Shown here piece after piece: positions 6,249-13,696 of a stretch of DNA of 21,457 nucleotides. The position numbers and the translations under genes are program-made. Position 1 is the first letter of the stretch. The number at the start of each line of letters is the position of its first letter. The DNA is from a virus. The notes below the pieces were generated by a model. It did no database searches and was not told where the DNA came from. It saw only the letters and a list, made by a program, of their open reading frames with translations. The stretch lies in the IMG/VR virus record IMGVR_UViG_3300042539_000959, positions 1 to 21,457 of that record; one strand, given 5' to 3'.

Positions 6249-7206
6249 TACTGTCGAATTGAACGAAGACATGACGAGCGATGAAATCAAGGAATACGCG
6301 AACACTGTCACTGAAGAGGTGGCAAGAGAGCGTATGGGTGATCGCAAGTCGAATGCGGAAATCATCACTGACACCGCATCGATCAACAAAACACCTGCTG
6401 AGGAAAATTCCAGCAGTTCCGCCGATGATGATGATCAAGGCGAGGTTTCCGGCGACGAGTCGCGTGCCCCCAAGTGGGTCAACGACAAGGTGATAGCCGA
6501 GGTTGCCGCGTATGGCATTGACGAGTCTGACTTGTCGGATTTTGCCAGCCGCGAGGAGTTGGATAAGGCTTTGAAATTGCTTGACAAGAAGGCGTTCGAG
6601 GCTGGACGCAAGGCGTTGGCTGACAGCGACGAAGGCTCGACTCGAAACGAGAAAGGTCAATTCAGCAAGAAAGAAGCCAAGCAAGAAGATGCTGCCGGAA
6701 AGGATAGCAATCGGTATGAGGTTTCGCTTAGCAAGGATCTCTATGACGATGAGATCGTCGACGAGTTTACTCGATTGCGTGATCATTACGAATCACGACT
6801 TTCGGTGCTCGAAGCGAGGTTTGCTGATGTGAACGCTCAAGCCGAAGAGCAACAGTTCGACAGCTACGTCGATCAACTTGGGTTTTCCGATCTTTTCGGG
6901 AAAACCGGGAGTGAATCCGACGAAGAACTCGAGCGGCGCAGAGAACTTCACGTTGCTGTCAAAGCGCAATTGATTGGTCTTGAGCGCCTCGGTCGTCCTG
7001 CGGAACTAAACGATAAGCTAGTTGGTCGTGTAGCCAACATGGTTTTCGCGGACGAAATCACCAAGAAACGTTTGAAACAGCAGACCAAAAAAGTCTCAAG
7101 GCAGAGCCAGCTTCGTCAGGGTGGAAGCCCGACAAGACCTCAGCCTCCACGCGAAGATCCTCGCGAGGAAGCAGATCGGCTCTATCGAGAGCTCGAAAGG
7201 TCGTAA
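6241..7206 (+). CDS. Scaffold-like head assembly protein
   Basis: This 321-residue protein directly precedes the major capsid gene. It is highly charged, with an acidic, disordered N-terminal third (including an SSSSADDDD run), a helical middle with RLRDHYESRLSVLEARFADV likely to form a coiled coil, and a basic, Arg/Gln/Pro-rich C-terminus. This is the profile of phage scaffolding proteins, whose basic C-terminal helix contacts the capsid protein while the rest guides shell assembly and is then expelled or cleaved. There is no protease motif in it. The chosen start at 6241 is set by GGAGG at 6228-6232. It overlaps the preceding gene by eight bases, and the capsid gene follows after 19 bases. 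Assignment is by position and composition. Confidence 0.8.
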   Translation: MSDTVELNEDMTSDEIKEYANTVTEEVARERMGDRKSNAEIITDTASINKTPAEENSSSSADDDDQGEVSGDESRAPKWVNDKVIAEVAAYGIDESDLSDFASREELDKALKLLDKKAFEAGRKALADSDEGSTRNEKGQFSKKEAKQEDAAGKDSNRYEVSLSKDLYDDEIVDEFTRLRDHYESRLSVLEARFADVNAQAEEQQFDSYVDQLGFSDLFGKTGSESDEELERRRELHVAVKAQLIGLERLGRPAELNDKLVGRVANMVFADEITKKRLKQQTKKVSRQSQLRQGGSPTRPQPPREDPREEADRLYRELERS

Positions 7207-7225
7207 CCAGTAAAGGAGTTGCCAA

Positions 7226-8344
7226 ATGGCACTATCGATTGAGCAAATTGACGATTTCGTCAGCAGTATTCACCAGAAGTTCGCTGGTGAGGAGATGCTT
7301 GCAGCACAGGACTTGTCCTTGTCGTTGCAGGAGTACAAGTATGCTTCGCGTCTTTTCTCGGGCAACCTGAAAAAAGACACGATGAGTACGTCGCAGTGCA
7401 AGTGGAAGGTCAAAGTCAACACCAACGACAACTTCCAAACGGTCGGATTGTATCACCGAGACTCATCGACTCGCGTGAACACTCTGGACGAAGGCGAGTT
7501 GAAGTGGGCGTTGACCACGAACAACTACCACTACGACATCGACGAAGAGATCTTCCGCACCGGCGGAAGGCAGATCTACGATTACATTGAGGACATGGAA
7601 CGTGACCTCATGACATCGTTCTACACGGGCATGGAAGACTTGGTGTTTGGCCCTGGGCCGACTGCACCAACTCAGACACCGTTCTCGGTCGCATCGTTGC
7701 TCTGGTGGATCACCGCCACGAACGACAGCGTGACGGAGAACAACGCTCCGGAAGGGTTCAACGGCTTCGAGCCTGTTGGTTGGAGTGCTAACGGTGTTGG
7801 AGGTATCTCCTGCACCCAGTATCCACAATGGCGAAACCGCACGTTCCCCTACACTTCGGTGAGCCGCAGTGATTTTGTCGAGAAGGTTATCAACTCGATG
7901 GATCTTTGCCAATTTACGCCTCCTGTTCAGCGTCCTGACATCGTTAGCCAAAAGCGAAGCGATTGGGAATTGCTGACCACTCACAGCGTCTTGGCTTCGG
8001 GTCGTCGATTGCTCCAACTCGGCAACGATAACATCGGGGACGACATGGCTGCTCACAGCGGAACCGTGTATGTCCGTGGTGTTCCGATGACCTGGGTTCC
8101 AGCTTGGACGAACCCAAACAGCGTCAATGCTCGCACCGATGGTGTCATCCTCGGCGTGAACTGGGCGACCTTCAAGGCTTACTACGCTGCCGGTCGGCAA
8201 ATGCGTAAGCGAAAGGCGTTCCAGCACCCAGAGATGAGCAACGTTCGCGTTCGCTGCATGGACGACTCGGTTCAAATGGTTTGCTTCAATCGCCGTGGAA
8301 ATTTCCGTGGTTATTGCACTCAAACCGTTACTGAAACCGCGTAA
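7226..8344 (+). CDS. Major capsid protein
   Basis: The 372-residue product follows the scaffold gene and has a strong ribosome-binding site AAGGAG eight bases before its ATG, as expected for the most abundant virion protein. The sequence mixes an N-terminal helix, a central region with many Trp, Tyr and Asn, and a C-terminal part with a recognisable HK97-like character (GTVYVRGVPMTWVPAW, then GVILGVNWATFKAYYAAG, then QHPEMSNVRVRCMDDSVQM). It forms the icosahedral shell. No N-terminal delta domain is obvious, consistent with a separate scaffold protein. A stable hairpin follows the stop codon. The HK97 fold is an inference from context and pattern; structure prediction would settle it. Confidence 0.87.
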   Translation: MALSIEQIDDFVSSIHQKFAGEEMLAAQDLSLSLQEYKYASRLFSGNLKKDTMSTSQCKWKVKVNTNDNFQTVGLYHRDSSTRVNTLDEGELKWALTTNNYHYDIDEEIFRTGGRQIYDYIEDMERDLMTSFYTGMEDLVFGPGPTAPTQTPFSVASLLWWITATNDSVTENNAPEGFNGFEPVGWSANGVGGISCTQYPQWRNRTFPYTSVSRSDFVEKVINSMDLCQFTPPVQRPDIVSQKRSDWELLTTHSVLASGRRLLQLGNDNIGDDMAAHSGTVYVRGVPMTWVPAWTNPNSVNARTDGVILGVNWATFKAYYAAGRQMRKRKAFQHPEMSNVRVRCMDDSVQMVCFNRRGNFRGYCTQTVTETA

Positions 8345-8348
8345 TGTC

Positions 8349-8371
8349 TTTGCTGACATGATGTCAGCAAA
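8349..8371 (+). other. Perfect hairpin after the capsid gene
   Basis: A perfect 10-bp stem (TTTGCTGACA / TGTCAGCAAA) with a three-base loop starts four bases after the capsid stop codon. No T-run follows, so it is more likely an mRNA-stabilising or processing structure than an intrinsic terminator. A second, weaker stem (CGTCTT at 8383-8388 with AAGACG at 8398-8403) follows it in the same 144-base gap. Confidence 0.6.
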
Positions 8372-8488
8372 GCGTTTGCAACCGTCTTTCGGCGGGTAAG
8401 ACGTTAAGCACCACCCGTCACTTTTTTACCTGGGAAAACGCTCACCCATAGCTGAGACAATCCCGCAACTTTCCATAAAGGGAAAATT

Positions 8489-9340
8489 ATGCTTACTTTT
8501 GACGAACTTGACATCGGATACCTTCCAAGTGGGAGGTTGTGGAAGAATTTTCCTGCTCCATTCCGGCTTAATCCGCTCGGCGGCCCTGACTATGGTCAGT
8601 CTGGGAACCCTCTTTTTGGGTTCTTTGACAACTTCCATTCGTTCCAGGCTACCACGGCAGAAGGCCCGTATCGAATCCTTGAGGGAACTGGCTGTTCGAT
8701 CGAGCAGATCGCTGACACCGCCACCGAAAAGGGCTTGATTCAGCTTGCGATCGACGGAAATGCCGCAAACGACGAAGCTGTCTTGCAGTGGGGTCGCGGT
8801 TTGGGTGCTCCGTTCTTGCTCGCCAACAACGACTTGGTGTTCGAGACTCGACTTAGCGTCAGCGCAATCACTGCTGCTAAGTGGTCGTGGGCAGTTGGTC
8901 TTGGCGAAGTTAGTATGGGCGCGACGGATGGATTGTTTGCCGACACCACTGGTGCTCTGGCTGACAAGAACTTCCTCGGGTTCGTGCATCTTCAAGCCGA
9001 GGGGGCTGCTGTCGACGGTTCTTACAAGGCAGACGGTCAAACGTTCCAAGACGGTGCCACCAAGACGAAGCTCAACGCGATCGCCACAATGGTCGCTGAC
9101 ACCTACGTCAAGCTTGGCTTCCGTTACAGGGCTATGCCGAAGACCGTTGAGTATTTCGTCAACGGTTTTTTGGCTGGAACTGCTTCGGCTCCTGCTCGCC
9201 TCACGGCTTCTGAGATCGATGCGGCAACTTTCCCAGACGATGTGCTTCTTGCTCCGATCATCGGAATCAAGGACATTGCTGGCAACGCCGCGTTGAACAT
9301 GAAGGTCGACTGGATCGCTTGCGCTCAAATGCTGACCTAA
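8489..9340 (+). CDS. Lectin-fold-like virion protein next to the capsid gene
   Basis: This 283-residue protein is mostly beta-strand in character. Segments such as DLVFETRLSVSAITAAKWSW (115-134), YVKLGFRYR (206-214), VEYFVNGFLAG (220-230) and the final MKVDWIACAQ match the pattern of concanavalin A/laminin G-like sandwich proteins that several phages encode just after the capsid gene. There is no signal peptide. It may decorate the capsid or bind glycans, as lectin-fold capsid proteins do, but binding residues are not identifiable here. It has a good ribosome-binding site (AAAGGG, seven bases before ATG 8489) and a strong terminator after its stop, so it ends the head operon. The fold assignment is an inference from pattern. 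Confidence 0.7.
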   Translation: MLTFDELDIGYLPSGRLWKNFPAPFRLNPLGGPDYGQSGNPLFGFFDNFHSFQATTAEGPYRILEGTGCSIEQIADTATEKGLIQLAIDGNAANDEAVLQWGRGLGAPFLLANNDLVFETRLSVSAITAAKWSWAVGLGEVSMGATDGLFADTTGALADKNFLGFVHLQAEGAAVDGSYKADGQTFQDGATKTKLNAIATMVADTYVKLGFRYRAMPKTVEYFVNGFLAGTASAPARLTASEIDAATFPDDVLLAPIIGIKDIAGNAALNMKVDWIACAQMLT

Positions 9341-9361
9341 GCGTCTCTGTTTGAGATTTAC

Positions 9362-9394
9362 GGGGGGCAGGTAGGTGCCTGCTCCCCTGTTTTT
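9362..9394 (+). terminator. Intrinsic terminator at the end of the head operon
   Basis: A 10-bp GC-rich stem with one G-U wobble (arms 9362-9371 and 9378-9387) and a six-base loop is followed by TGTTTTT. It separates the head genes from the accessory cassette that begins with the protease. No clear promoter is visible between it and the next ATG, so later genes may depend on read-through. Confidence 0.87.
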
Positions 9395-9423
9395 CTTCGC
9401 AATCATCATTTTCGAGATCTAAC

Positions 9424-10353
9424 ATGCAAGACACAAGTCCTCCTGTTTATCTGCCACCAGATTTGGTCTCTGGTGTTCAGCTTTTCGCTGCTCCGGAAAA
9501 CCTATGGCACTTGCCAAAGGCGATCTTTGAGCCGATTTGGAAGCGAGGAACAGGTGCAAACATTCGTGCGGCTATCCTCGACACTGGAATGAACTCTCAC
9601 GACCTGCTCCCAGAGCCAGTGGAGGCGAAGTCGTTCATCCAGGGTGAAAACTGGAGAGATGGAAACGGGCATGGAACCCATTGCGCCGGAACTGTTCTTG
9701 GAAGGGACGGTATCGGACTGGCTCCAGCTGCCTCGCTTATGGTCGGCAAGGTTTTGTCCAATCGCGGTAGTGGTTCGTCTGAAGCGATCGCTCGGGGGAT
9801 CCGATGGGCCGCGGACAATGGTGCCGATGTGATATCGATGTCGCTCGGATCGGACAGTCCTTACGCTCCGATGCAAGACGCATTGAAATACGCATGGGGC
9901 AAAGGATCGATTGTCGTGTCGGCTGCTGGCAATGCAGGATTCACCGGCAGGCAAAATACGATTGGATATCCAGCCAAATATCCAGAATCGCTTTGTATCG
10001 GTGCATACCGACAAGATGGAGAGCGAGCATCGTTTTCTTCTGGCGGTCGCGAGCTTGATATGTGCTGCCCAGGTCAGGACATTATTTCATGCTCGACCAC
10101 CAATGGCTACCGAGCCATGTCTGGCACAAGCATGGCGACCCCATTTGCGGCGGGTTTGCTGTGCCTCATTGTTGAATTGATGCGACGAGAGGGGCAGGCG
10201 GCATTCACTGGTGTTGAGGCTGTCAGGGCTTTCCTTACGCAATACACCCAGGACAAAGGCAATCCTGGACATGACCCATACTGGGGGTTTGGGATACCAA
10301 AGACCCAAGACATCATCGCCGCACTTGTAAATGATCAGATCACGTTTCTGTAG
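9424..10353 (+). CDS. Subtilisin-family (S8) serine protease encoded in the virion region
   Basis: The 309-residue protein keeps the complete subtilase catalytic set: Asp53 in AAILDTGMN, His83 in NGHGTHCAGT, oxyanion Asn170 in SAAGNAG and nucleophile Ser236 in SGTSMATPFAAG. It is close to a minimal S8 catalytic domain (about 40-305). There is no signal peptide and no inhibitor-like propeptide, so it would fold in the cytoplasm and is not built for Sec export. Possible roles are proteolytic maturation of head or tail proteins, a virion-carried enzyme for host envelope proteins, or a lysis enzyme. Most phage head proteases belong to other families (S14, S49, S78, U9/T4-type), so an S8 member here is unusual. 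The ATG at 9424 has only a weak ribosome-binding site. A strong terminator lies just upstream. Confidence 0.92.
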   Translation: MQDTSPPVYLPPDLVSGVQLFAAPENLWHLPKAIFEPIWKRGTGANIRAAILDTGMNSHDLLPEPVEAKSFIQGENWRDGNGHGTHCAGTVLGRDGIGLAPAASLMVGKVLSNRGSGSSEAIARGIRWAADNGADVISMSLGSDSPYAPMQDALKYAWGKGSIVVSAAGNAGFTGRQNTIGYPAKYPESLCIGAYRQDGERASFSSGGRELDMCCPGQDIISCSTTNGYRAMSGTSMATPFAAGLLCLIVELMRREGQAAFTGVEAVRAFLTQYTQDKGNPGHDPYWGFGIPKTQDIIAALVNDQITFL

Positions 10354-10386
10354 TTTAGGTTTATCAATTTAGGAAAGGTTTTTACT

Positions 10387-10770
10387 ATGCCGTGCGAAAG
10401 CAAATTCACCTCGGATGTCTCCCTCTCTTGCGTTCTCAGCTTGGTAGCTGACATTCGCAAAGGGGTGACCACGCAAACCATCACTCAAGCGTTATGGATC
10501 GCTGGTTGCTTGGTTACGAAACTTGCCCCATCGGATGCGTCCAGCGACACACCCGAAGCCGGAACCATGTCCTGCGAGAGTCTTGAAAGCTTGCTGGACG
10601 ATCTTGAGTGTAAGTGCAATGAACTCGAGTCTGTTTCAATCGCTAGCAGTATTCCGTCTGCCGGAACTCAGGGTTGGGAGGTTTTGATTCCAGTTATTTT
10701 TGAGATTATCAAAATGATCATCGAAAACCGAAAGAAGAAGCAACAGCCAGCACCAGAGCCTAAGCCCTAG
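10387..10770 (+). CDS. Cys-rich protein with C-terminal hydrophobic helix (127 aa)
   Basis: I do not recognise this family. The N-terminal half has a hydrophobic/amphipathic segment (about 11-48) and six Cys in all (3, 15, 41, 63, 75, 77). The middle is acidic (ESLESLLDDLECKCNELES). Residues 97-113 (WEVLIPVIFEIIKMIIE) form a hydrophobic or amphipathic helix followed at once by a strongly basic, Pro-rich tail (NRKKKQQPAPEPKP). That end resembles a membrane anchor with a positive-inside tail, so a role at the membrane, such as a lysis accessory protein, is possible but unproven. AAAGG precedes ATG 10387. It sits 33 bases after the protease gene and before a secreted protein gene. Confidence 0.72.
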   Translation: MPCESKFTSDVSLSCVLSLVADIRKGVTTQTITQALWIAGCLVTKLAPSDASSDTPEAGTMSCESLESLLDDLECKCNELESVSIASSIPSAGTQGWEVLIPVIFEIIKMIIENRKKKQQPAPEPKP

Positions 10771-10791
10771 TCTCTGTTTTTTGAAACTCAA

Positions 10792-10816
10792 AAAGCGATG
10801 CGATGTGCATCGCTTT
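10792..10816 (+). other. Perfect hairpin between accessory genes
   Basis: A perfect 10-bp stem (AAAGCGATGC / GCATCGCTTT) with a five-base loop lies between the Cys-rich and the secreted protein genes, 34 bases before the latter's ATG. On the + strand no T-run follows. Read on the - strand it is followed by a short T-run and would look more like a terminator, though no - strand gene is near. It could be an mRNA-processing or stabilising structure. Confidence 0.5.
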
Positions 10817-10849
10817 GCATGCAGCACCGCAAGCCAAGTACAGGAAACC

Positions 10850-11554
10850 ATGAGAACACTGCTTCTTTTTTTAATGCTGGCAGTGCCAGCGATCGGACAA
10901 GAACTCAAAGCTTCGATTAAGGGGCCAGCGACGGCTCTTGCTGGAACGCTGGTGTTCCTTTCGCACGAGGATGCGGTTGGAGACAACAAGGTTTGGATTA
11001 TCCCAGATGAACTCAAGTCGCAGTCGGCCTCATGCGGCGCAAATGTGTTCTTCTCGATACCAACGGCTGGAAAGTACCAATTCGGTCTGATTGTTGCCGA
11101 CAAGCAAGCAAACATTGCCTACAGTTGGCACACGATTAACGTCACCGCTTCAGCGATCCAGCCCACTCCTACGCCAACGCCATCACCAAATCCAACTCCG
11201 CAGCCCAACCCAGTTGCTCCGAATTACGAGTCGATACGCCTCACTTCAAAAGCGGCGGTTGACACTCTTCAGGACGCAGGTACGACATCGCTTCTTGCGA
11301 GTTCGCTTACGAATTTACTCCCTAAGCTGCCGCAATACTTACCTGATGCAAAAGGCATGGTAACAAGCACGATTGAAACTTGTTTTGGAATGCGGCAACC
11401 AACCAGCAGGAACAAAGACTGGTTAAACGTCTGGAGGATCCCTGTGGATAAGGAAATTGCAAAATCCAACCCTCAAACAACTGAAGAATACAAAGAGTGC
11501 TTGAAGGCCGTCATTCGAGGACTCTGCGTCAACGGAAGCTGCCCAAACCCATAG
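10850..11554 (+). CDS. Secreted protein with Ig/PKD-like domain and Pro-rich linker
   Basis: Starting at ATG 10850 (AGGAAA just upstream), the 234-residue product has a clear signal peptide, MRTLLLFLMLAVPAIGQ, with likely cleavage near residue 16-17. Residues 17-99 look like an Ig/PKD-type beta-sandwich (SIPTAGKYQFGLIVAD, then AYSWHTINVTAS). Residues 104-124 are a Pro/Thr/Asn linker, and 126-234 form an unrecognised helical domain with Cys residues near the end (GLCVNGSCPNP). A longer in-frame start at 10781 is rejected because it places the signal peptide internally and runs through a perfect hairpin. A phage late gene with this host-like secreted design is unusual. It could act in the periplasm during lysis, alter the cell surface against superinfection, or be a captured host gene. 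Confidence 0.8.
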   Translation: MRTLLLFLMLAVPAIGQELKASIKGPATALAGTLVFLSHEDAVGDNKVWIIPDELKSQSASCGANVFFSIPTAGKYQFGLIVADKQANIAYSWHTINVTASAIQPTPTPTPSPNPTPQPNPVAPNYESIRLTSKAAVDTLQDAGTTSLLASSLTNLLPKLPQYLPDAKGMVTSTIETCFGMRQPTSRNKDWLNVWRIPVDKEIAKSNPQTTEEYKECLKAVIRGLCVNGSCPNP

Positions 11555-11579
11555 TCGCCATTTTACAGAAAGATTAGCC

Positions 11580-11936
11580 ATGAGTATCGATTGGACAAGT
11601 GTTGCTCAGTTTGTTCAAGCAGTAGGAATCCCGTTCGCCTGCCTGATTCTATTTGTTGGGCCGTTTCTATGGATGTTTATAAAATACGGACCAAGAATCG
11701 CCGAAGCCCATATAGCGTTTATGAGCTCAGCGACAGTGACTCAGGAAAAAAACGCGGATACGCTTGCAAAGCTAGAATCAACAGCAACAAAGGATCAGCA
11801 GTCGCACAGCGCGACTCATCACGCTATTGGGCTTGTCGCTGAAGCTGGTATCGCAACGCTTGATGGTAATCATCAAGCGGCAAGGACGAAGCTTGAAAAA
11901 GTAGAAACGGTTTTGTTTCAAAAGGGACTGTCGTGA
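11580..11936 (+). CDS. Single-span membrane protein, possible holin
   Basis: The 118-residue protein has one strong N-terminal transmembrane segment (about 14-35, VGIPFACLILFVGPFLWMF) followed by a basic residue and a long polar, helical tail with Ala, Lys, Glu and His. Size and layout fit one-span holin-like proteins, which open the inner membrane at lysis. However, no endolysin of a standard family is seen next to it, so the assignment rests on topology alone. It may instead be a membrane partner of the next gene. The ribosome-binding site is weak (AAAGA). Its stop overlaps the GTG start of the desaturase gene by four bases, so the two are likely translated together. Confidence 0.68.
   Translation: MSIDWTSVAQFVQAVGIPFACLILFVGPFLWMFIKYGPRIAEAHIAFMSSATVTQEKNADTLAKLESTATKDQQSHSATHHAIGLVAEAGIATLDGNHQAARTKLEKVETVLFQKGLS
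11921..11926 (+). promoter_or_regulatory. Ribosome-binding site supporting a GTG start
   Basis: AAAGGG lies six bases before GTG 11933, an ideal spacing. The first in-frame ATG (11945) is 18 bases away and would shorten the first membrane segment. Confidence 0.7.
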
Positions 11937-12472
11937 TTTACCTAATGATCGAGTGGATCCTGTTTATCATTCTGTCGTTCCTCGCGGCTGACTTCATCGC
12001 CGGTGTTTTCCATTGGTGGGAAGATAGCTACCTTGACCAAGATACCCCTATCTTTGGCAGGCTCATCGGCGGGCCAAACCAACTCCACCATAGCGATCAG
12101 TATGCATTCCTAAAGGGCTCTTATTGGTATCGCAATTACACAACAATCATTCCATCGATGTTGGGTTGCGTCTTGTGCTTATGCTTCGATGCGACGCAAG
12201 ACGCGTGGCTTACGTTTTTGTTCTTGTCCCAAGCCAACCAGATCCATGCTTGGGGGCACAGCAAGGGAAAGAACGGCTGTTTGGTATCGATGGCTCAACG
12301 GATCGGTTTGCTTCAATCGTGCAAGCATCATGCCGAGCATCATCGTTCGCCCTATCATATCCGATACTGCGTTATGTCCCCGATTCTTAATCCGATCCTT
12401 GATGCGATCGGTTTTTGGCGGTATGTCGAGTATGTTGTTTTTGTTACCACAAGAATTGAGGCAAGAGCATGA
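11933..12472 (+). CDS. CarF/PEDS1 (Kua)-type lipid desaturase
   Basis: The 179-residue membrane protein matches the family of plasmanylethanolamine desaturases (bacterial CarF, animal PEDS1/TMEM189), which make the vinyl-ether bond of plasmalogens using a di-iron centre. The matching features, in order, are an AADFIAGVFHWWED block (Asp20, His27, Asp31) after a first membrane helix, LHHSD (His52, 53), NQIHAWGH (His105, 109), KHHAEHHRSPYH (His132, 133, 136, 137, 142) and a C-terminal NPILDAIGFWRYVEY. All the His clusters expected to bind iron appear present. At 179 residues it is shorter than CarF (about 280). GTG 11933 is the start because AAAGGG precedes it by six bases. It overlaps both neighbours by four bases, so it is firmly inside the phage operon. 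The actual substrate is unknown. Confidence 0.87.
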   Translation: MIYLMIEWILFIILSFLAADFIAGVFHWWEDSYLDQDTPIFGRLIGGPNQLHHSDQYAFLKGSYWYRNYTTIIPSMLGCVLCLCFDATQDAWLTFLFLSQANQIHAWGHSKGKNGCLVSMAQRIGLLQSCKHHAEHHRSPYHIRYCVMSPILNPILDAIGFWRYVEYVVFVTTRIEARA

Positions 12473-13041
12473 GCGACCAACCATTGATTGAAAAGCTGAA
12501 TGAATCTCAGCACGTAAACTTAAGCGACCAAGCGGCTGCTGATGCGATCAACCTGCTGATGGTTACGATTCCGGTCAACGCTCCGATCGGTGCGATCATC
12601 AAGTATGCTGTCGACAATGGCATCTACGGCAAGGTTAATGCCGATGCTTTCGACGCCTCCCTCCCTAGAGATCAAAGGATTGCGATTTGGAATATCAAGG
12701 GTTGGGTTGACAATCCAAGCAACCCATCGGAGGTTGCCGACATGACCTCGCAAACAGCAGCAACTATGATTGCTGATTTGGTTCGGTTTGGCTACGCAAC
12801 CGAGAGTCACGCTCAAGATCTCGCCGGGATGGGATTCAAAACCGTTCGGTGGGTCGATCATCATGGGTATGGTACTCAATCCGCTCATTCGGTTCGAGTT
12901 ATCCGCGACATCATTAACGGCGAGACAGCCAAGCGAGCTCTGTGGACGCAGCAAAATATCGATCGGTATAACGCGACTCAAGCAAAAATCGACCAACACA
13001 AACATGGTGATGAGGATCTGGTGATAAGTGGCAATCTCTAG
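12469..13041 (+). CDS. Unknown phage protein (190 aa)
   Basis: I do not recognise this family. The 190-residue product is soluble and mixed helical. Residues 1-100 have a repeated alpha-helical look (AAADAINLLMVTIPVNAPIG, then a GWVDNPSNP turn). Residues about 95-145 include a His-containing stretch SHAQDLAGMGFKTVRWVDHH, and a charged C-terminal helix follows. No signal peptide or membrane span is seen. Its ATG overlaps the desaturase stop (ATGA), and its end overlaps the next gene by 14 bases, so it is translated in the same chain. Position before beta-rich virion genes suggests a virion or neck role, but nothing in the sequence proves it. Confidence 0.75.
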   Translation: MSDQPLIEKLNESQHVNLSDQAAADAINLLMVTIPVNAPIGAIIKYAVDNGIYGKVNADAFDASLPRDQRIAIWNIKGWVDNPSNPSEVADMTSQTAATMIADLVRFGYATESHAQDLAGMGFKTVRWVDHHGYGTQSAHSVRVIRDIINGETAKRALWTQQNIDRYNATQAKIDQHKHGDEDLVISGNL

Positions 13042-13696
13042 AGTCGGTTCAGCATCCGCACAAGCAACTACAATCACAATCCCGACTCATCAAAGCGGGG
13101 ATCTGATTCTTATTTGTGCCAACAGAAATAATACCACAGCTCCGACGATCCCTAGCGGATGGATCGTCATGTCTAACACTGGTGCGAGTGGAGTTTCGTC
13201 AGCAATAGGTTGGAAGCTAGCTCAATCCACAAGCGAGACAAGCGGAACATGGACTAATACCTCGGTTATGCATTGCGCGGTTTATCGTGGAAGCACTGGA
13301 GTATTGGTGGTTTCCTCGTCAATTTCTGGTGCTGTTGGCACTTCAACTTCTGTCAGTTATGCAGCGACAGCAAACGGCTTGGTTTATCGTTCTGGAGTTG
13401 ATGACAATTGGTACATAGGTACAGGTATTCAGCTAAATTCCACCAACAGCCTTGAGACGGCTCCAAGTGGCATGGCCAATGTTAACTTCGAGTCATCAGC
13501 GGGTGTCTGGAAATCAGTGCTCCACGACACCAATGCGAGCCAACTGAGCAACTGGTCGGCAGCAAATACAACGGTGACTACATCAGCAGCTTACATAACT
13601 CGGGTCTTGCAGTTGTTTGAGTTTGACGGGCCTGCGTTTGGTGGCGGCGGCGGAATATTTTTCCGGCCAGGAATGAGCGGAGGGATGAGCGAATGA
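13028..13696 (+). CDS. Beta-rich virion protein, likely tail or fibre
   Basis: The 222-residue product is rich in Ser, Thr, Gly and Ala and looks all-beta. An early SGDLILICANRNNTTAPTIP segment followed by GWIVMSNTG and SETSGTWTNTSVMHCAVYRG matches a single-domain beta protein common among phage tail genes. It ends in a Gly-rich tail (FGGGGGIFF). There is no signal peptide. The GTG at 13028 is used because the first strand of the domain begins there and no ATG is close; GAGG lies about 12 bases upstream. It overlaps the preceding gene by 14 bases and the next by four (ATGA). A role as a tail appendage or capsid fibre is likely. Ligand is unknown. Confidence 0.75.
   Translation: MAISRVGSASAQATTITIPTHQSGDLILICANRNNTTAPTIPSGWIVMSNTGASGVSSAIGWKLAQSTSETSGTWTNTSVMHCAVYRGSTGVLVVSSSISGAVGTSTSVSYAATANGLVYRSGVDDNWYIGTGIQLNSTNSLETAPSGMANVNFESSAGVWKSVLHDTNASQLSNWSAANTTVTTSAAYITRVLQLFEFDGPAFGGGGGIFFRPGMSGGMSE

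Noticed and set aside
7463-8359. Long - strand frame (298 codons) opposite the capsid gene, and a similar one at 8426..9409 opposite the lectin-like gene.
   Set aside because: Both are shadows of well-supported + strand genes, with Arg/His/Ser-rich translations, no ribosome-binding site and no known motif.
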